Assembly: GCA_028641055.1 (NCBI GenBank)
Contig: CM054060.1
Location: forward strand, 236,744,833-236,808,832
Direction of reading: 5' to 3'
Source: Alopecurus myosuroides
Taxonomy: Eukaryota > Streptophyta > Magnoliopsida > Poales > Poaceae
Length of the DNA stretch: 64,000 nucleotides
Below are positions 42,213 to 53,322 of the stretch, in pieces. The notes beneath the pieces were generated by a model. It had not been told where the DNA came from and did no database searches. It saw only the letters and a program-made list of their open reading frames with translations. Both the position numbers and the translations under genes were made by a program. The number at the start of each line of letters is the position of its first letter. Within the stretch, counting starts at the first letter, position 1.

Positions 42213-45200
42213 TTAGTTATTCTCGAGAATCGGCCTCGCGTTGGTACGGCCGATACACATTCTCCACTTGCTATGCCCTTTCGTAATGAGTACCGGATTT
42301 GCTAGCCATTCCGGGTATATCGCCCTTGACACGTGATCAGCTGCGGATGGTGGTACGTCTTCTTCTTCCCTACTGAGAGTTTTGAAAATATCGTTCCCGA
42401 TGAAGCCTACCATCTTAGGGTTTTGTTCTGCCCTAACTTTTGCTTTGTCCCCCTCAGGAGTTGGCTTTTTTGACGTTGCTCTCTCTTCTAGGTCCACCTG
42501 AGAACGGTAATGTTTGAGCTCTTCCTTCCTACAGGCTTGCTCGGCCATTGCCGCGTCTCCTTCATCACACTCAGCTGCTATATCTCGGTTTCCGTGTACG
42601 GTGATGGTCTTTTTAGGACCCGGGATCTTCAGCTGTAGATACACATAACATGGTCTTGCCATGAACTTGGCATAAGCCGGCCTTCCAAACAATGCATGAT
42701 AAGGGCTGCGCAACTTTACTACCTCAAAGGTAAGCCACTCGATTCGATAATTGTCCTTTGACTCCCCGAAAGCTACCTCCAATGCCACTTTTCCTTCGGG
42801 GCATGCCGAATGACCCGGCACTATCCCGTGAAAAACTGTTGTACTTTTTTGCAACTGTGATTCCTTTAAGCCCATGCGCAGAAAAGTTTCCCAGTATAGG
42901 ATATTGATACTACTCCCTCCATCCATCAAGACTTTCTTCAGCTCGTAACCATTGACCTGTGGCGCCACTACCAAAGCCAGGACTCCCGGGTGATCAATCC
43001 TATCCGGGTGATCTCTTCTGCTCCATGTTACCTCTTGCTCTGACCACCTCAAATATCTTGGAACAGCGGAGGAGACTGAATTAACTGCTTGTTTCAGTAT
43101 CTTCTTGTCCTTGCTAGAACCTCCAGTAGTGTGCACATGATACTGACCCAGCTGTTTGGGGTTAGCTTGAAATCCTCCCGCTCCCCCTTGATTGTTACCT
43201 TGATTTCCAACTGGCGGATTGCCGGCTGGGGGCGGCCCGTTGCCCGAATTTCCACCTAGACCCGGACCTCCTCCTCGGCCCGCACCTCGCATGGCCCTGT
43301 TCACTTCCTCGTTCTTCCACCTTTGTAAGTCGGCACACTGCTCCAATGAATGATTGGCCGGCTTGCCATTCCTGCTATGCTTCGGGCACGCCATCCTAAA
43401 TATGTCCCAACTGTTGCTTGGTCTTGGGGGTACTTGGTAGTGTCCCCCATTGTGATTTCCGGTATTAAAATTCCCTTCGGATCTAGGTCTCGAAGACCCG
43501 GCCTCTGTATTGGCCACAAACTCGGAACTCCCCTCAAACGGGCGCTTGTTCTGGCTATTTCCATTGTTGTTTGGTGCCGATCCATTGCCGGTCTTCCCAC
43601 TGCTACTTGCGTTTGCTTTTGCCTTCTTGTCATCAACTTCCTCTTCTGTAGTATCCGTTGCAGCGTGTTTGTTGCATGCATCCATTAACTCTCCCATCGT
43701 AACCTCCGCTGCATTTCTGCTGGATTTCATGCGGGTTAGCTTTTGTACTAAAGGAACATACTTACATGTTTTCGCCATAGCTTGTAGTGCGTCCTTTGGT
43801 TGGATATCTGTAGATGAGTGGAGTATCTCCATAACCCGGCGTACCCAGCTTCGTGCTGACTCTCCTTTCTTCTGGACGCACCTTTCTAAGTCATCAATAG
43901 TAAATAACTTCCTACAGGTCCCATGGAAGTGCTTGATAAATGCGGTTTTTAGCTCCTCCCACGACTTGATCGACTTTTCCGGTAAATTGGTGAACCATAA
44001 CTTTGCTGCTCCCTCTGACATCATTAAGTACATGAACTTGGCTTGGAGATTCTCGGATGCGTTGCGAATTGACATTGCCATCTCGTAGCTGCTTAACCAC
44101 GTTTCCGGATCCATCGTTGGCTCGTAATTCACTACTTTCCCCGGTTCTTTGAACTTTTCCGGGTAAGGTTCCGCTCTGATATCATCCGAGAGACACTTGG
44201 GTCCCGCAAGGGTGGTTGGGGCTGGTCTCGCCCGGGAAATGCGTGACCCGGCCGGGGGTGCCACGGGGTGAGGAGCCACCGGTGGATCGTGTGCTGCAGA
44301 CCCGGCCCCGGCTCTTCTGGCCCTGGAGCTGTCCACTACTGCCTGTGCTGCTGATACTGCCGGTATTGTCTGGACGCGCGGTGGGGGTGGCATCTGCTGT
44401 TGCTCTTCCCTTCGTCGTGCCGCGCTTGTTTGGACGTTGCCCTGTTGTTGACTCACGTATGGCGTCCCATGCATCCCACTTCTGTGATCTGGATAATTGA
44501 CTTGCTGTGCTACCGCGGTGTGCAGCAGATCTATCGCTCGCCGGGTTTCTTCTGCGTGCGGCGAGTCTCTTACAGGAATCTGGTTTAATGCGAGTGTTGC
44601 TGCATACACGTTGTCCATGGGGTTGTTGTAGTGACCTGCTGGGGTACGGAATCGCGATGGTGGAGGCGGCATGATGTTGCCGGCTGTCGCCCCCGTACGA
44701 GGCAAGGGTAACCCGGCTGGCGCGTTTACCGGCTGCACTCCCGTTGCTGGTTGCGGTATGGTCCCTTGGTTCGCCGGTGGGATTGGCTGATCTTGAGGCG
44801 TGAACACCAGGGCAGTCGGGTTGATAACCCCTCCTGTTGCCGGTAACATAGTTCGGTGCCTTTGGTGAATCCTCGTCGTTTCCTCCCGAAGCCGGGTCTC
44901 TAGGTCATCCAGTTCCCGCTGCCGCGCTGCCATCCCCTGCTTTTCTGCTTCTACCTGCCTTCTTTGCTGCTCCAATGCACGACGAGCCACGTCCAGATCT
45001 CTTACACGCTCTGCTGCGTTTTCTGGGGTGATAACTGTAGCTAGGACTGTGGGATCCAAGATCAAATTATTATCAAACAGAGCTGGGTGACGCGGATTCG
45101 AGGGGCCCGCCCCTGGTGTCCGGTTTGCTTGGAACCCAAACATATTTGCGTGTCGCTCCTCCTCCGCTGGGCGACTGGTGACTGATGCCGATTCTCCATC

Positions 45201-45851
45201 GACCTGGGCCAAGATCGGGCCAGCCGTACCTTGTTGCTGAGCCAGCACCTGCGCCGCCCCGACTGGCGCCGCGGCTGCGTTTCCTTGATTGGTATTGATT
45301 GCGGGGGCCGCATAAACTGCAACCCGGCGCATAATGCTTGGCGTAGATTCGTACCGTTCTTCCTCTTCGCTATTTTCCTTCTCGTATCGGTCCTCCGATA
45401 AATCCCGTATAGACTCGGCACCTTCCTCCCTCTCTGTCGGACCCGTTGTTCCGATCGATTCTTCTTTTTCCGATTGAACACGCGTGTCCTCCCCTGATAC
45501 AGAATCAGATTCAAGATTATCACGGCTTGAATTGGAAGCACATACCATACCGATGAAGACGTTGATGCGGCCGACTGTCACGACGGATCCGGTTTCGAGG
45601 TGATCCGACTCTGGCCCCCAGCCAGAATCGTCTACCATCTTCTCTCCTTGGTTGTTGACGTAGATTTCTCCGACGACGAGGTTCCTCATGTTCTTCCGAG
45701 CTTCTCCCGTGATGTAAACACCTTTGGACGCAGGCCCCACGGTGGGCGCCAACTGTCGTGGGATAATCACGGCAGATGTTACCGGGGGTAACTGATCTAG
45801 GGGCAAGTCGACACAGGTATTTGGGAGAGGGTTTAGCTTGAAGGAAGACAT
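42213..45851 (-). CDS. C: Gag-protease polyprotein starting in the LTR, truncated into RT
   Basis: One open frame of ~1,212 codons from an ATG in the LTR (45851; an upstream ATG at 45863 is also in frame). It reads through the LTR end and primer site (PRQLAPTVG), then an acidic leader, a coiled coil (RRALEQQRRQVEAEKQG, ~45000-44860), the Gag core (~44170-43690), a CPKH...H...C knuckle (~43390) and a protease with LMDGGSS (~42920) and FGRPAYAKFMA (~42690). Near 42330 it jumps to RT sequence (YPEWLANPVL, WRMCI), then ends after ten unrelated residues. Gag and protease should be functional while pol enzymes are missing, as expected of a parasite element that supplies its own particle. Confidence 0.88.
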   Translation of the reverse strand: MSSFKLNPLPNTCVDLPLDQLPPVTSAVIIPRQLAPTVGPASKGVYITGEARKNMRNLVVGEIYVNNQGEKMVDDSGWGPESDHLETGSVVTVGRINVFIGMVCASNSSRDNLESDSVSGEDTRVQSEKEESIGTTGPTEREEGAESIRDLSEDRYEKENSEEEERYESTPSIMRRVAVYAAPAINTNQGNAAAAPVGAAQVLAQQQGTAGPILAQVDGESASVTSRPAEEERHANMFGFQANRTPGAGPSNPRHPALFDNNLILDPTVLATVITPENAAERVRDLDVARRALEQQRRQVEAEKQGMAARQRELDDLETRLREETTRIHQRHRTMLPATGGVINPTALVFTPQDQPIPPANQGTIPQPATGVQPVNAPAGLPLPRTGATAGNIMPPPPSRFRTPAGHYNNPMDNVYAATLALNQIPVRDSPHAEETRRAIDLLHTAVAQQVNYPDHRSGMHGTPYVSQQQGNVQTSAARRREEQQQMPPPPRVQTIPAVSAAQAVVDSSRARRAGAGSAAHDPPVAPHPVAPPAGSRISRARPAPTTLAGPKCLSDDIRAEPYPEKFKEPGKVVNYEPTMDPETWLSSYEMAMSIRNASENLQAKFMYLMMSEGAAKLWFTNLPEKSIKSWEELKTAFIKHFHGTCRKLFTIDDLERCVQKKGESARSWVRRVMEILHSSTDIQPKDALQAMAKTCKYVPLVQKLTRMKSSRNAAEVTMGELMDACNKHAATDTTEEEVDDKKAKANASSSGKTGNGSAPNNNGNSQNKRPFEGSSEFVANTEAGSSRPRSEGNFNTGNHNGGHYQVPPRPSNSWDIFRMACPKHSRNGKPANHSLEQCADLQRWKNEEVNRAMRGAGRGGGPGLGGNSGNGPPPAGNPPVGNQGNNQGGAGGFQANPKQLGQYHVHTTGGSSKDKKILKQAVNSVSSAVPRYLRWSEQEVTWSRRDHPDRIDHPGVLALVVAPQVNGYELKKVLMDGGSSINILYWETFLRMGLKESQLQKSTTVFHGIVPGHSACPEGKVALEVAFGESKDNYRIEWLTFEVVKLRSPYHALFGRPAYAKFMARPCYVYLQLKIPGPKKTITVHGNRDIAAECDEGDAAMAEQACRKEELKHYRSQVDLEERATSKKPTPEGDKAKVRAEQNPKMVGFIGNDIFKTLSREEEDVPPSAADHVSRAIYPEWLANPVLITKGHSKWRMCIGRTNARPILENN
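45735..45753 (-). other. C primer-binding site
   Basis: On the - strand GTTGGCGCCCACCGTGGGG follows the LTR directly; it is identical to the site in B. Confidence 0.8.
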
Positions 45852-46207
45852 GGCGAAAAGCAATCTAAGAGCCGGAACACAACTCGCCGGATCTCGATAT
45901 GATTATACTGGATACTCGATAATAGGTGTTACAGTTATGACTTGAATCTCTCTCAGGCGAAGCCTAGGGGTTGGTTTATATAGTACTCATACCCCCTTTG
46001 GCTTGCCATACAAAGCGCTCCTTGAGTCCTACTCGAACTCTACATACGTATCCTAGCTTTCCTTATCGTAACCCACAATCCGGGTTACGATCCTTACAAG
46101 CCCAGGGCCTTCCGGAAGCTTCTGCGTCCTTAGCCGGATTTGGTCCATACGCCGTTTGGGCCGGATTACACCTGGGGTTGGCATACCGAGTTACTATCCC
46201 CTCATCA
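45754..46207 (-). repeat. C 5' LTR
   Basis: 454 bp, apparently identical to 36315-36768. TATATAAA on the - strand at 45982-45975. The frame of gag-pro opens inside it at 45863/45851. Confidence 0.95.
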
Positions 46208-46212
46208 ATTGC

Positions 46213-47378
46213 CATAGCGAGGCTTAGTATTCTCCTCGACACATGCCTTGGCCTTGGGGGGATTCCTCCAAAACTTTTGCACGGTAAGAGCAATGATATC
46301 TTTGAGCACGAGATCATATTCTTGATCCTTCAATGGATCCAACTCCTCATGGCACTCTTCTTCATACTCAACCTCTCTTGACACAACCTTGGACTTTAAA
46401 GCAATCGATGCCCCTTTGTGCACTCCTATGGCCCTAGCACGGTTGTCAAGAGCATTCTTGGTTTGCACTTGATAGGAGCACATCTCTTGCATAACTTGGG
46501 TCGAGGTCAAGGAAGCAAAGTCATGTCTTCCGTGAATGCTCTTCAAATCCGCGGGCTCAAATGGCATGAGAGCAATCATGTACTTCCTCTTGATCCAAGC
46601 ATCATCAATGTACTTTGCACCAACATTGGAGAATGCGGTGGCAAGAGTCTTGAGCCTTTGGTACATGTCTTCATGGATCTCTCCATCATGGATATAGAAC
46701 CCTTCGGCCTCATTGCTCAAGGCATCATACCTATTCCTTTGCATGCTTTCATTGCCCACAAACATGACGACAAGAGCGTCCCATGTTTCCTTGGCGGTGG
46801 AATATTGTTGAAGATGAGGCATGTGGTTAGGACCCACGGCTTGTTGAAGAATCGACAAGGCGGTGTAGGTGAGTTGACAATCTACGGCTTCTCTTCTTGT
46901 CAAGTTCTTGGGGTCATGAAGCTTGTATCCGTCACGAGTGACCCTCCAAAGTTCTATACAAGAAGAGTTCAAGTGAGTTTTCATGTAATATTGCCATTCA
47001 CAAAAAGAGTGTGCATCAATTTTAGGTGGATCTCCCCTAGGGATTATATGAGGATCTAGGATGGGAGGATCGGGAGAATAATGTCCTTTGATGGAGTGAA
47101 ATTCTCCATCTCCTTCCGTACCCTTAGCGGTGGAGTTCTTAGCAGAAGCATCTTTAGATGGATCACCATTATCCCCTTTCTCGGTGCCATCCGGAACTTT
47201 GTCCGGAGAAGGTGAAGAAGAGACTTCCGGTTCCTTGGCTTTCATGAATTGCAACATGAATTGTCGCAATTCATCGATTTTGTTCTCCATGGATGAGGTC
47301 AATGATTTTTTTCAACTCATTGAGATCATCCTTAGAGACTTGCACCGCGGAACTGGCGGTCTCCGTGTCACCGACCAT
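46213..47378 (-). pseudogene. E: N-terminal half of Gag
   Basis: Copia Gag of the UBN2/gag-polypeptide type (FCEWQYYMKTHL ~47010, ETWDALVVMF ~46790, YDALSNEAEGF ~46730, KYMIALMPFE ~46580). The start ATG is at 47378 (MVGDTETASS). The frame shifts by one base in a run of seven A (- strand, ~47315-47309), after which MTSSMENKIDELRQ continues. Without that indel Gag would be continuous. It ends at the TSD of C and continues at 36314. Confidence 0.82.
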
Positions 47379-47418
47379 ACTTAACTCTTAGGCGGTTTAG
47401 CCTGATAAAAGAGCCGGG

Positions 47419-47430
47419 GCTCTGATACCA
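47419..47430 (-). other. E primer-binding site
   Basis: TGGTATCAGAGC on the - strand, complementary to the 3' end of initiator tRNA-Met, two bases after the LTR. Confidence 0.85.
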
Positions 47431-47432
47431 AT

Positions 47433-48876
47433 TGAAAGAAATGTATGGGCACCTAGAGGGGGTGAATAGGTGCTATGACCAATTTTAATTTTCTTACAAG
47501 ATTAGGCTTGACAGAAAGGTAAATTTTCTAGATAGTGCAACTATGTTGAATTTACCTATATGGCAAGTGCGGTAATAAATGCAACAAGTACAACAATAAA
47601 TGCAAGGCAAACACAAGTAGAGGGTAAGGGAACAAGATAACCGATAGGAAGCACGCGGAGACACGATGTATTCCCGAGTTCCTCCTTGTTAAGGGAGTAC
47701 GTCTTGTTGGAGGGGTGTGAGATCGCCACGAAGGCCTACTCGAAGCCACAAAGGCCTCACCCTATTTTCCGATGAACCCCGCCACAAAGGCCTAGTGCAC
47801 CTTACACTATTGATCCCCTTTGAGGCGGGAATCGAGTCCTTTACAAACAAGTTTGGGGCACACACCCACAACCTAATTGGAGGCTCCCAACAATCACAAG
47901 AATCACCAAGAGAGACAAGATGTCTAGGTTCTCCACAAGAGGAAAGCCTAAACTAGTTCCCCTCAAGCAAATGAGGGGGGGAATGAAATCCGGTTGGTGA
48001 AGACGTAGATCGGCGCCTTCTCCTTCAATCCTCCAAAGATCAAGGCTTTTGGGTGGAGGGATTTGGAGATCTAGAAAGGTGGGTGAGCTCTAGCAATGGT
48101 GAGATCTATTCTAGATGAGCTAGCTGGAGGTATGTGGAGGGGAGGGGTATTTATACCCCTCATAAAGTTTGGAGCGGTTGGAGACGATTCTGCCAAACTC
48201 ACACCGGAGACTCCGGTGTAAAGGCCGGAGACTCCGGTCTGAGATTTTTGCCACAGCACAGTCCGTAGACTCCGAACACATTCTGGTAAGTCTCCGGTGT
48301 GGCACCAGGGGGTGACACCACACGCTCCAGATCCTTTTTCTTCAGCACAAACACCAGTCAGGAGACTCCGGTGTGCAGGACCGGAGACTCCGGTGTAAAA
48401 CTTCGATTGAGCCTTCGCCTTCACGCAGAGCCTGTCTGAGGTTCAGCGAGGAGCACATAGGAGAGCCAGTCCGGAGACTCCGGAGAATCTCTGGTGTGTA
48501 TCCGGTATGACTCCAGGAAGTGACACCACAAGCGCTGCTTCTCTGTACTCACAAATAAGTACCAGATCGGAGACTTCGGTGTTCCTCCGGATAGTCTCTG
48601 GTGTGGTACCTGTGGGTGACACCACTTGCACCACACGACTGGATATACTGACAAGTCCCAGACCGGAGACTCCGGTGTTTCTCCGGATAGTCTCCGGTGT
48701 GAGACCAGTGAGTGACACCAGAAACTCCAGCACTCAAATGTCTTTGCCTCTTTTTTATCTCACTACCACCACTGCAAATATGATTTATAAGCCCTGAAAA
48801 ACATCAACACACTTAAGGATATACATGTTGTTAACAAACACCAAAACAAGATGATTTAAGTGCATTTGCACTTTCA
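47433..48876 (-). repeat. E 5' LTR
   Basis: A 1,444-bp LTR, on the - strand from TGAAAGTGC to TTCTTTCA (inverted ends TGAAAG/CTTTCA). No partner in the window; its limits rest on the primer site and on Copia F sequence starting at 48877. The half near 48200-48735 is filled with palindromic repeats. Confidence 0.8.
48200..48735. repeat. E LTR: palindrome-rich tandem repeats
   Basis: Four to five diverged units of about 95-110 bp. Each carries CCGGAGACTCCGGTGT or a close variant, a second TCTCCGGTGTG copy, and GTGACACCA. The core is a near-perfect palindrome: ACACCGGAG-A-CTCCGGTGT at about 48202-48220 has nine-base arms around one central base. Clear cores are near 48206, 48229, 48363, 48385, 48472, 48571 and 48663. 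Confidence 0.85.
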
Positions 48877-49548
48877 TCGGTTGTCGCCTCCGTCACTGGT
48901 TCTTTTCAGAAGTGGCATCATCGTCTTGGCACCTTTGTGGTTCTCTTCTCTCGTCATTAGTTCATCATGGTCTTCTGGGTCTGTCTCAGGAGATGTTTCT
49001 TTACAATGTCAGGGTTGTAGGCTAGGAAAACAAATTCAATTTCCTTATCCTGTTAGTGCGTCTATCTCTGATCCGACTCGTTATCGACATCTTATCGGGA
49101 GTCTCGTCTATCTAGATGTTACTCGTCCAAATATTTAGTTCATATCTTGAGTCAGTTTGTTTCTGCACCTACCTAGGTTCACTATGCTCACCTTCTTTGT
49201 GTTCTACGCTATCTTTGTGGGACAATCTCTCTTTGTCTCTTCTTTCCTCATTCTAACTCATTACAACTCCAGTCCTACTCTGATGCTACGTGGCCTAGTG
49301 ATCCTATGGATCGCTGGTCACTGTCTGCTTACTATGTTTTTTTGGTGGTTCTCTCATTGACTGGAAGACGAAGAAACATACCGCAGTTTCTCGTTCGAGT
49401 GCAGGGGCTGAGTTGCGAGCGATGACTCTTTTGACTGCTGAAGTGACTTGGTTATGGTGGTTACTTGCATATTTTGGTGTCTCCGTTACGACACCCACTG
49501 ATCTATTGTCTGACAGTACATGTCCTATCAGTATTGCACGTGACCTAG
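48877..49548 (+). pseudogene. Element F: Copia remnant, left part, internal deletion
   Basis: Reads WHHRLG (GAG-pre-integrase zinc region, ~48911) and CQGCRLGKQIQFPYP (~49005-49050). Within a few codons it continues with YRHLIGSLVYL (~49083), the end of Copia RT, and RNase H (YSDATW ~49275, SLIDWKTKKHTAVSRSSAGAELRA ~49350-49420). Integrase core and most of RT are missing, so there is a large internal deletion of the kind seen in defective copies. Stops and frameshifts are present. It ends at CCTAG, the TSD of D, and resumes at 57541. Confidence 0.8.
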
Positions 49549-50450
49549 TGACAAGGACATCCCTAGTGCTTCTACACTTTCTCCCATTGAAGATGTTGCT
49601 ATTAATGAGAAACATGATGAAGCGAGATTTGGACCAATGACAAGATCAAGAACTAAGTTATTACAACAACAGGTGAATTCTCTCTTATTAGAATATGATG
49701 TTTGTTTTCATGAGAATTTTATACTACCTAAATCCATGCACTTATGTATACTCGGGTTTGTTGATAACACAAGCATGGATGGAGGTGCACTTCCAGAGGA
49801 GCTGGAAAACCAGATCACTATGGTGAAAACAAACATGGAAGATGGTGAAAACAACGATACAAGTGTGGAAAACAACTACTAGCTTGTTATTCCACACTAG
49901 GAGATGGTGAAAACAAGAGGAGGGCGCCCACAATGGATATCAATGCGCCACATAGAGTCCTATTAGTAATAGATATGGTTTGTAGACCATTATGGCCGCA
50001 CCCCTTAATGGTGGGTCGGTTTGTATCAGTTTGGTTCGAGTCCAAAGTACCAATTAGAGTCCAATTGGGTTTGGGCTAGGTGTGCTTGCGCAATACCCCT
50101 TGTGGACGCACCCCTACCCCCCATATAATCTACATTGCTGCGAGTTAGATAGGTACACTACGATAAAACAAAACCCTAGACTTCTAGATTGTATTGCTTG
50201 AAGCATTCATCTTGAATCATACAACCATTGAAAATCTGAGTGTATTCTGTTGTTCCATTGGGAATAAGGAGAAATAGGACCACTTCTAGTCGGTGGATAC
50301 TTGTGCAAGAGTGTGGAGTCTCGAATATCCGAAGGGGTTTGAGTGCTGTTGCAATTGGTAACAGGGTTCAGCCAAAGGAGAGAGCGAGGTATCACATTGT
50401 TTATCAAGTTATCAGAAAGTTCACTGAGAAGATCGGGCATCCCCTTATCG
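49549..50450 (+). repeat. D 5' LTR
   Basis: 902 bp. Contains a frame (49637-49882) equal to the pol C-terminus encoded in the 3' LTR. TATA-like CATATAATC at ~50122-50130. The last bases are ATCG where ATCA is expected. Confidence 0.88.
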
Positions 50451-50453
50451 TCT

Positions 50454-50463
50454 TGGTATCAGA
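50454..50463 (+). other. D primer-binding site
   Basis: TGGTATCAGA three bases after the LTR, complementary to initiator tRNA-Met. Confidence 0.8.
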
Positions 50464-51945
50464 TTACTGGGTTTACTCGGTGAGCTGTATTTATCCCTTT
50501 AGATTCGAGTTGTTTTTCATACCTATACAAAAAAAGCCACAAAAAATAGCAGTAGATCATTGCCTTAGACTTAGATAATCTCTAGTTTTCAATTTCTAGT
50601 GTTGTTTTGTGTTTTGATTTTGTGTTCCTTTTCTTCTTTTTGAGTCATTAGGTTTCGAGTTAGGGTTAGGGTTCTAGTTGTTCTTCGAGTTCTTGTCAAG
50701 AGTCCACCGAAAATCCCTACAAAAATAGCAACCCGAGTTGTGTTGGTGTTTCCAATTCGAGTCCATCTCGATTTCCTACCGCGGCACAAAAACTTGACAA
50801 ATCTCTGTCGTGGTTCACTTCCTAGCCGCACTCGGTTTCCACCGCTACCGCGCCCTAGTTTGTGTTGAAAGAGGCTTACCAGTGCCCTCAAATCCGCGCG
50901 CGCAACACAGTTCTGATCGACCGCTCGCGCTGCCGTGGTTCCAATTTGTGCCAAAATCGCTGCCGCCACTACCATGCGTGTTTCTGCTCTGCTGCACGCA
51001 CCGCGCTCGACCACAGACGGTCTCTGGCCTTTAGCGTGCATCGCCTTGCACCCGCTCGCTTCCGTACAGCAGAGAATCGACGCGTTTTCTGCCGCGACAG
51101 CCTGCCGTCGGCTCAAAACCGCAGCGTTTTGCTGCCGCCACGGCAGAGAAACGGCAACTTTCCTGCCGTGAGTTTCCAAGTCCCTTAGGTGTTTTTTGGT
51201 TTAGTTTTTCTTTCCAATTTCTTTAGGTTTTCTTTTCCTATCTTTGTGAACCATAGACACAACCATTCTACAACAGTAATTTAGGTATCTTGCCCACAAG
51301 ACTAGCTACTTTGTTGCTCTTTTACAGGCTGGTCATTATCATATCATTGTGTCACATTGATCATAGTTCTATTTTGCTCCTTTAGTTGTTTTCGGCCAGT
51401 AAAAAGTATTAAAAAAAGAGAAAACAGAAAATAGAAAAAGAGAAAAACAGAATTGAGAAAAAGCAAAAAGAGGCCATTGAGACATATTGCTACACATATT
51501 ATTCGGAGCTGTTTTCATTGCTATCATTGACACTACACTTTGAGCAATCTTGTGGCTGTTTATCATTGAGCTTGGCTAGTGTCTTTCTAGTGCATTCCAA
51601 ACTTCCATACACATATTTGCATTGTCCCATTTGTCTCCAATTTGGTGTGTATTTCCTAGGTGCTATTTTTATACCATTCACAAACAACAATAGGACTTTT
51701 TAATTGGTGATTGTTAGGTATCCATACCAAGCCCCACCATATAACTTGTTTTACCTTTGTGAGCGCTATAACCCCTGGGTATTCTATTCTTCATACCAAG
51801 TCACATTAATTAGTTGCTATTACTTGTGGTAAGATTTTCTTTTCACTTTGGAACAGTAAGGATCACCTCTTTTGCTGGTTTTGAGTGAGTTGGGAGAGAG
51901 CACCACAACCCATAGCATTTTGTTTATTTCACTAACCTATTAATC
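50464..51945 (+). other. D: long untranslated leader
   Basis: About 1.5 kb between primer site and gag with no conserved coding frame. It includes a GC-rich part (50800-51180) and an A-rich part (51400-51480). Packaging signals would be expected here, but none is recognisable. Confidence 0.6.
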
Positions 51946-53322
51946 ATGGCTTCTCCTAGTGATGTTTCTACGTAGGCTAAGAGGATAAATGGTGACGAGG
52001 CTGTGAAGTGGACATATTTGGAAGAGATGCAAGAACAATTGAACACAACCATTGCTACAAAAAATTCAGAATTACATTCTCTCCTTGACAAGCATGGAGT
52101 GGATATGGATACTCATGTTCAGAATTTAGGGTTGCAAATTGATACTGTTGCTGAAACAGCTGTTGCCACACAAGAACAAGTTACAACCATGCAAACATCC
52201 CTTACACAATTGACTACACAGATTGCTGCCTTGACAACTTTGGTGAATCAAAGGCTTCCTGCTCGGGGGGATAATAATAGTGCTCTTGGTGATAATGATA
52301 TTGATGAGGGCAATTTTATTCATCTAGGCCGTTGGGGAGGTAGACGCAATGGAGTGGGCCGTGGCTTTGTGGCAAGGAGGGTTCAAGGACAAGATCAAAT
52401 TCCAAACCGAGAGGATGATGGGCTTGGCAAACCAAAATTCATGTTGCCATCATTAAATTTTGATACTGATGATGTAGAAGAATATCTCATGTGGGAGCTA
52501 AAAATTGAAAAATTGTGGAGGATGCATGAGTATACCGAGGAGAGGAAAATTAAACTTGCTTCTTCAGGTTTTGATGGCTATGCTTTGCTATGATGGGATA
52601 ATATTACAAGAACAAGAGCAAGAGATAGAGAACCTGAAATTGTCACATAGAGGGAGATGAAGCAAGTTATGAGAGACAGATTTGTGCCCAAAAAATATTT
52701 GAGATCATTATATGACAAGCTACAACACTTGAGACAAGGTTCAAATTATGTGGATGCTTATTTTAGGGATATGGAGCTGATCATGCAAAGAGCTAGAGTG
52801 AGAGAAGATATAGAACATACTATGCAAAGATTTCTTCTAGGCTTGCAATTTAAAATCAAGAGCATTGTTAGGCATGTGCAATATAATGATATGAATGAGC
52901 TATTACATCAAGCAAGGGAGGAAGAAAAGCAATCGTCCGAGGAGTCTCTTATGGCTCCAAGGAGGACATTTACTCCTAGATCATCTTTTTCATCACCATC
53001 ACCACAACCAGCCCCTAGCCATGGGGTTTCTTCCACCAAACCCGAGAGTTCCACCTCTAATTCTAAGAAGCAAGTACAACCAGCAACAAGTGCAAGTGGT
53101 TCCACAACATCTACAACTAGAAATAGGGACATGAGCTGCCATACATGTGGAGGAAAAGGCCACTTCAAGAGAGATTGCCCCAATAAGAAAGTTATGCTTC
53201 TTAATGCTGATGATGAGTATGAGACAAGTGATGATGCCGATCCTAATGAGGAGGATGATGATGGTCCTATTGATGCATATCCTCTAGCTATCCTACTTTT
53301 GTCTGCACACAGAAAACATTGA
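51946..53322 (+). pseudogene. D: gag
   Basis: Starts at ATG 51946 (MASPSDVS) with a TAG at 51973. The Gag core is around 52440-52920 (FDTDDVEEYLMWELKIEKLW, YFRDMELIMQRARV). A CCHC knuckle CHTCGGKGHFKRDC is at ~53140-53180 and an acidic tail follows. Stops at 52591-52593 and near 52648 lie where Trp codons are expected (TGG to TGA, TGG to TAG), so they look like G-to-A changes. A frameshift near 53290 separates it from pol. Confidence 0.8.

Larger units (their letters stand above)
36315..46207 (-). mobile_element. Element C: 9,893-bp non-autonomous Tat retrotransposon, very recent
   Basis: LTRs of 454 bp (36315-36768, 45754-46207) appear identical by eye; TSD ATTGC (36310-36314, 46208-46212). 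On the - strand: 5' LTR, primer site identical to B, one open gag-protease frame, an abrupt end in RT, then noncoding sequence, an intact antisense multi-exon gene (+ strand), purine tract, 3' LTR. RT body, RNases H and integrase are absent. Identical LTRs mean it moved recently, so the missing enzymes must have come from a related element. A large deletion after insertion cannot be fully excluded. Confidence 0.93.
29515..48876 (-). mobile_element. Element E: Maximus/SIRE-like Copia retrotransposon, 3' LTR outside window
   Basis: Read on the - strand: 5' LTR 48876-47433, initiator-tRNA-Met-type primer site 47430-47419, gag 47378-46213 and 36314-35105, protease/integrase/RT/RNase H 34900-31494, then an additional ORF 30867-29515. 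The order integrase before RT marks Copia. Long Gag with coiled coil plus an extra 3' ORF fits the Maximus/SIRE lineage. C is inserted in gag (TSD ATTGC) and A in the extra ORF. E itself sits in F at 48876/48877. It carries several stops and frameshifts. Confidence 0.85.

Noticed and set aside
50655..50680. TTAGGGTTAGGG, telomere-like
   Set aside because: Only two units inside the leader of element D, and plant telomeres use TTTAGGG; coincidence.
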